From Bacteroidales bacterium (lineage in GTDB: Bacteria > Bacteroidota > Bacteroidia > Bacteroidales > 4484-276): DNA of 5,572 nucleotides. A model generated the notes under the pieces. The model had not been told where the DNA came from and did no database searches. It was given only the letters and a program-made list of their open reading frames with translations. This document shows, piece by piece, positions 5,099-5,572 of this stretch. Every line of letters begins with the position of its first letter. Within the stretch, counting starts at the first letter, position 1. A program made the translations under genes and the position numbers. The stretch lies in assembly GCA_018400545.1 (NCBI GenBank), contig JAGYLT010000171.1, forward strand, positions 1 to 5,572, given 5' to 3'.

Positions 5099-5125
5099 GT
5101 ACAGACAGGGCATGCCCTGTCTCAA
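5099..5125. repeat. Palindromic repeat element, copy 2
   Basis: The perfect 18-base palindrome GACAGGGCATGCCCTGTC (5104-5121) has the same GTACA and CTCAA flanks as copy 1 at 6-32, in the same orientation. The only differences, at 5105 and 5120, keep pairing intact. It lies between the HNH stop codon (5090) and the ASCH start (5144), so it could form a hairpin in the mRNA just ahead of the ASCH gene. There is no T-run, so it is not a typical intrinsic terminator. Confidence 0.85.
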
Positions 5126-5143
5126 CAATAAAATCCAACAACA

Positions 5144-5572
5144 ATGACAACAAAAAACGAACGCCCTATAATATTCAGCACCCCGATGGTGCAGGCTATT
5201 TTGGATGGCCGCAAAACGCAAACCCGGAGGATTATTAAACCAGATATTGAGGTATTAAAATTCACTGATCTACAGGGGCATTTCGCCATGAAGCGAAACA
5301 AAAAAGGCATTGCAACATTTTACAAATGCCCATACGGAACGCCCGGCGATTTGCTTTGGGTGCGGGAAACCTTCTGTATTGACAGCCGGGGAGCTCATGA
5401 AAACGACCCGGGATATTACTACAAAGCAGATATGCCGGTTTTTAAAGATGATCCACAAATTTGGTTGGGTTCATGGAAACCTTCCATCCACATGCCCAAA
5501 GCCGCTGCCCGAATTTGGCTGCAAGTTACCGATGTGAAGATTGAAAGGTTGAATGATATTTCTGATGAAGAT
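5144..5572 (+). CDS. ASCH-domain phage protein, 3' truncated by window end
   Basis: The frame is open from the ATG at 5144 to the window edge: 143 residues, with no stop. The N-terminal motif RPIIFSTPMVQAILDGRKTQ followed by TRR (7-29) is the hallmark of phage ASCH proteins. CPYGTPGDLLWVRETF (62-77) and KPSIHMPKAAARIWLQVTDV followed by KIERLNDISDED (112-143) follow in the family order. The ASCH fold is related to PUA-like RNA-binding domains; the role in phages is unknown, although homologues are sometimes labelled morphogenetic protein. Homologues usually continue for tens of residues past DISDED, so a C-terminal part is missing. The A-rich leader (CCAACAACAATG) has no Shine-Dalgarno sequence. 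A palindromic repeat ends 22 bases before the start. Confidence 0.92.
   Translation, partial: MTTKNERPIIFSTPMVQAILDGRKTQTRRIIKPDIEVLKFTDLQGHFAMKRNKKGIATFYKCPYGTPGDLLWVRETFCIDSRGAHENDPGYYYKADMPVFKDDPQIWLGSWKPSIHMPKAAARIWLQVTDVKIERLNDISDED

Noticed and set aside
4198..5125. Group I intron hosting the HNH gene
   Set aside because: AATCCGCTCC and GTTCAGGGCTC loosely recall conserved intron core elements, but I cannot build the catalytic pairings, and the flanking genes are separate, not halves of one interrupted gene.

Overview
The window looks like the lysogeny and early region of a temperate phage, or a related integrative element, of Bacteroidota. The evidence is a Bacteroidetes-type tyrosine recombinase, A-rich translation starts with almost no Shine-Dalgarno sequences, a candidate TTTG / TAnnTTTG promoter, and phage-type genes (small HTH repressor, DGQHR/ParB-like protein, HNH endonuclease, ASCH-domain protein).

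Layout. Leftward genes fill 51-2126: the integrase (51-1127), then a 236-base gap that reads as a phage attachment site, then a small secreted protein (1364-1789) whose start overlaps the end of a probable repressor (1722-2126). The gap holds a fragment matching the 3' end of a tRNA (probably tRNA-Asp), a minus-strand Rho-independent terminator and several copies of TTGTTGCT on both sides, as expected for integrase arm sites. From an AT-rich divergent control region (2127-2292), rightward genes run to the window end: a small putative DNA-binding protein, the DGQHR/ParB-like protein, two unknown small proteins, a 254-base gap rich in potential RNA hairpins, an HNH endonuclease and a truncated ASCH-domain gene.

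How it fits together. The repressor and the divergent 101-residue protein resemble a CI/early switch. Integrase acts on the attachment site just upstream of its own gene. The secreted protein, co-oriented with the repressor and next to the attachment site, sits where lysogenic-conversion genes are often found. Phage-like genes lie on both sides of the attachment core, so the sequence is best read as the circular or virion form (attP), not an integrated prophage end. A tandem array of elements in one tRNA is the alternative.

Most notable: the inferred attP; two 27-base palindromic elements 5.1 kb apart that differ only at two mutually paired positions; and the structured gap before the HNH gene. 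I found no CRISPR array, no complete RNA gene and no recognisable defence system. Three rightward small proteins have no function I can assign.
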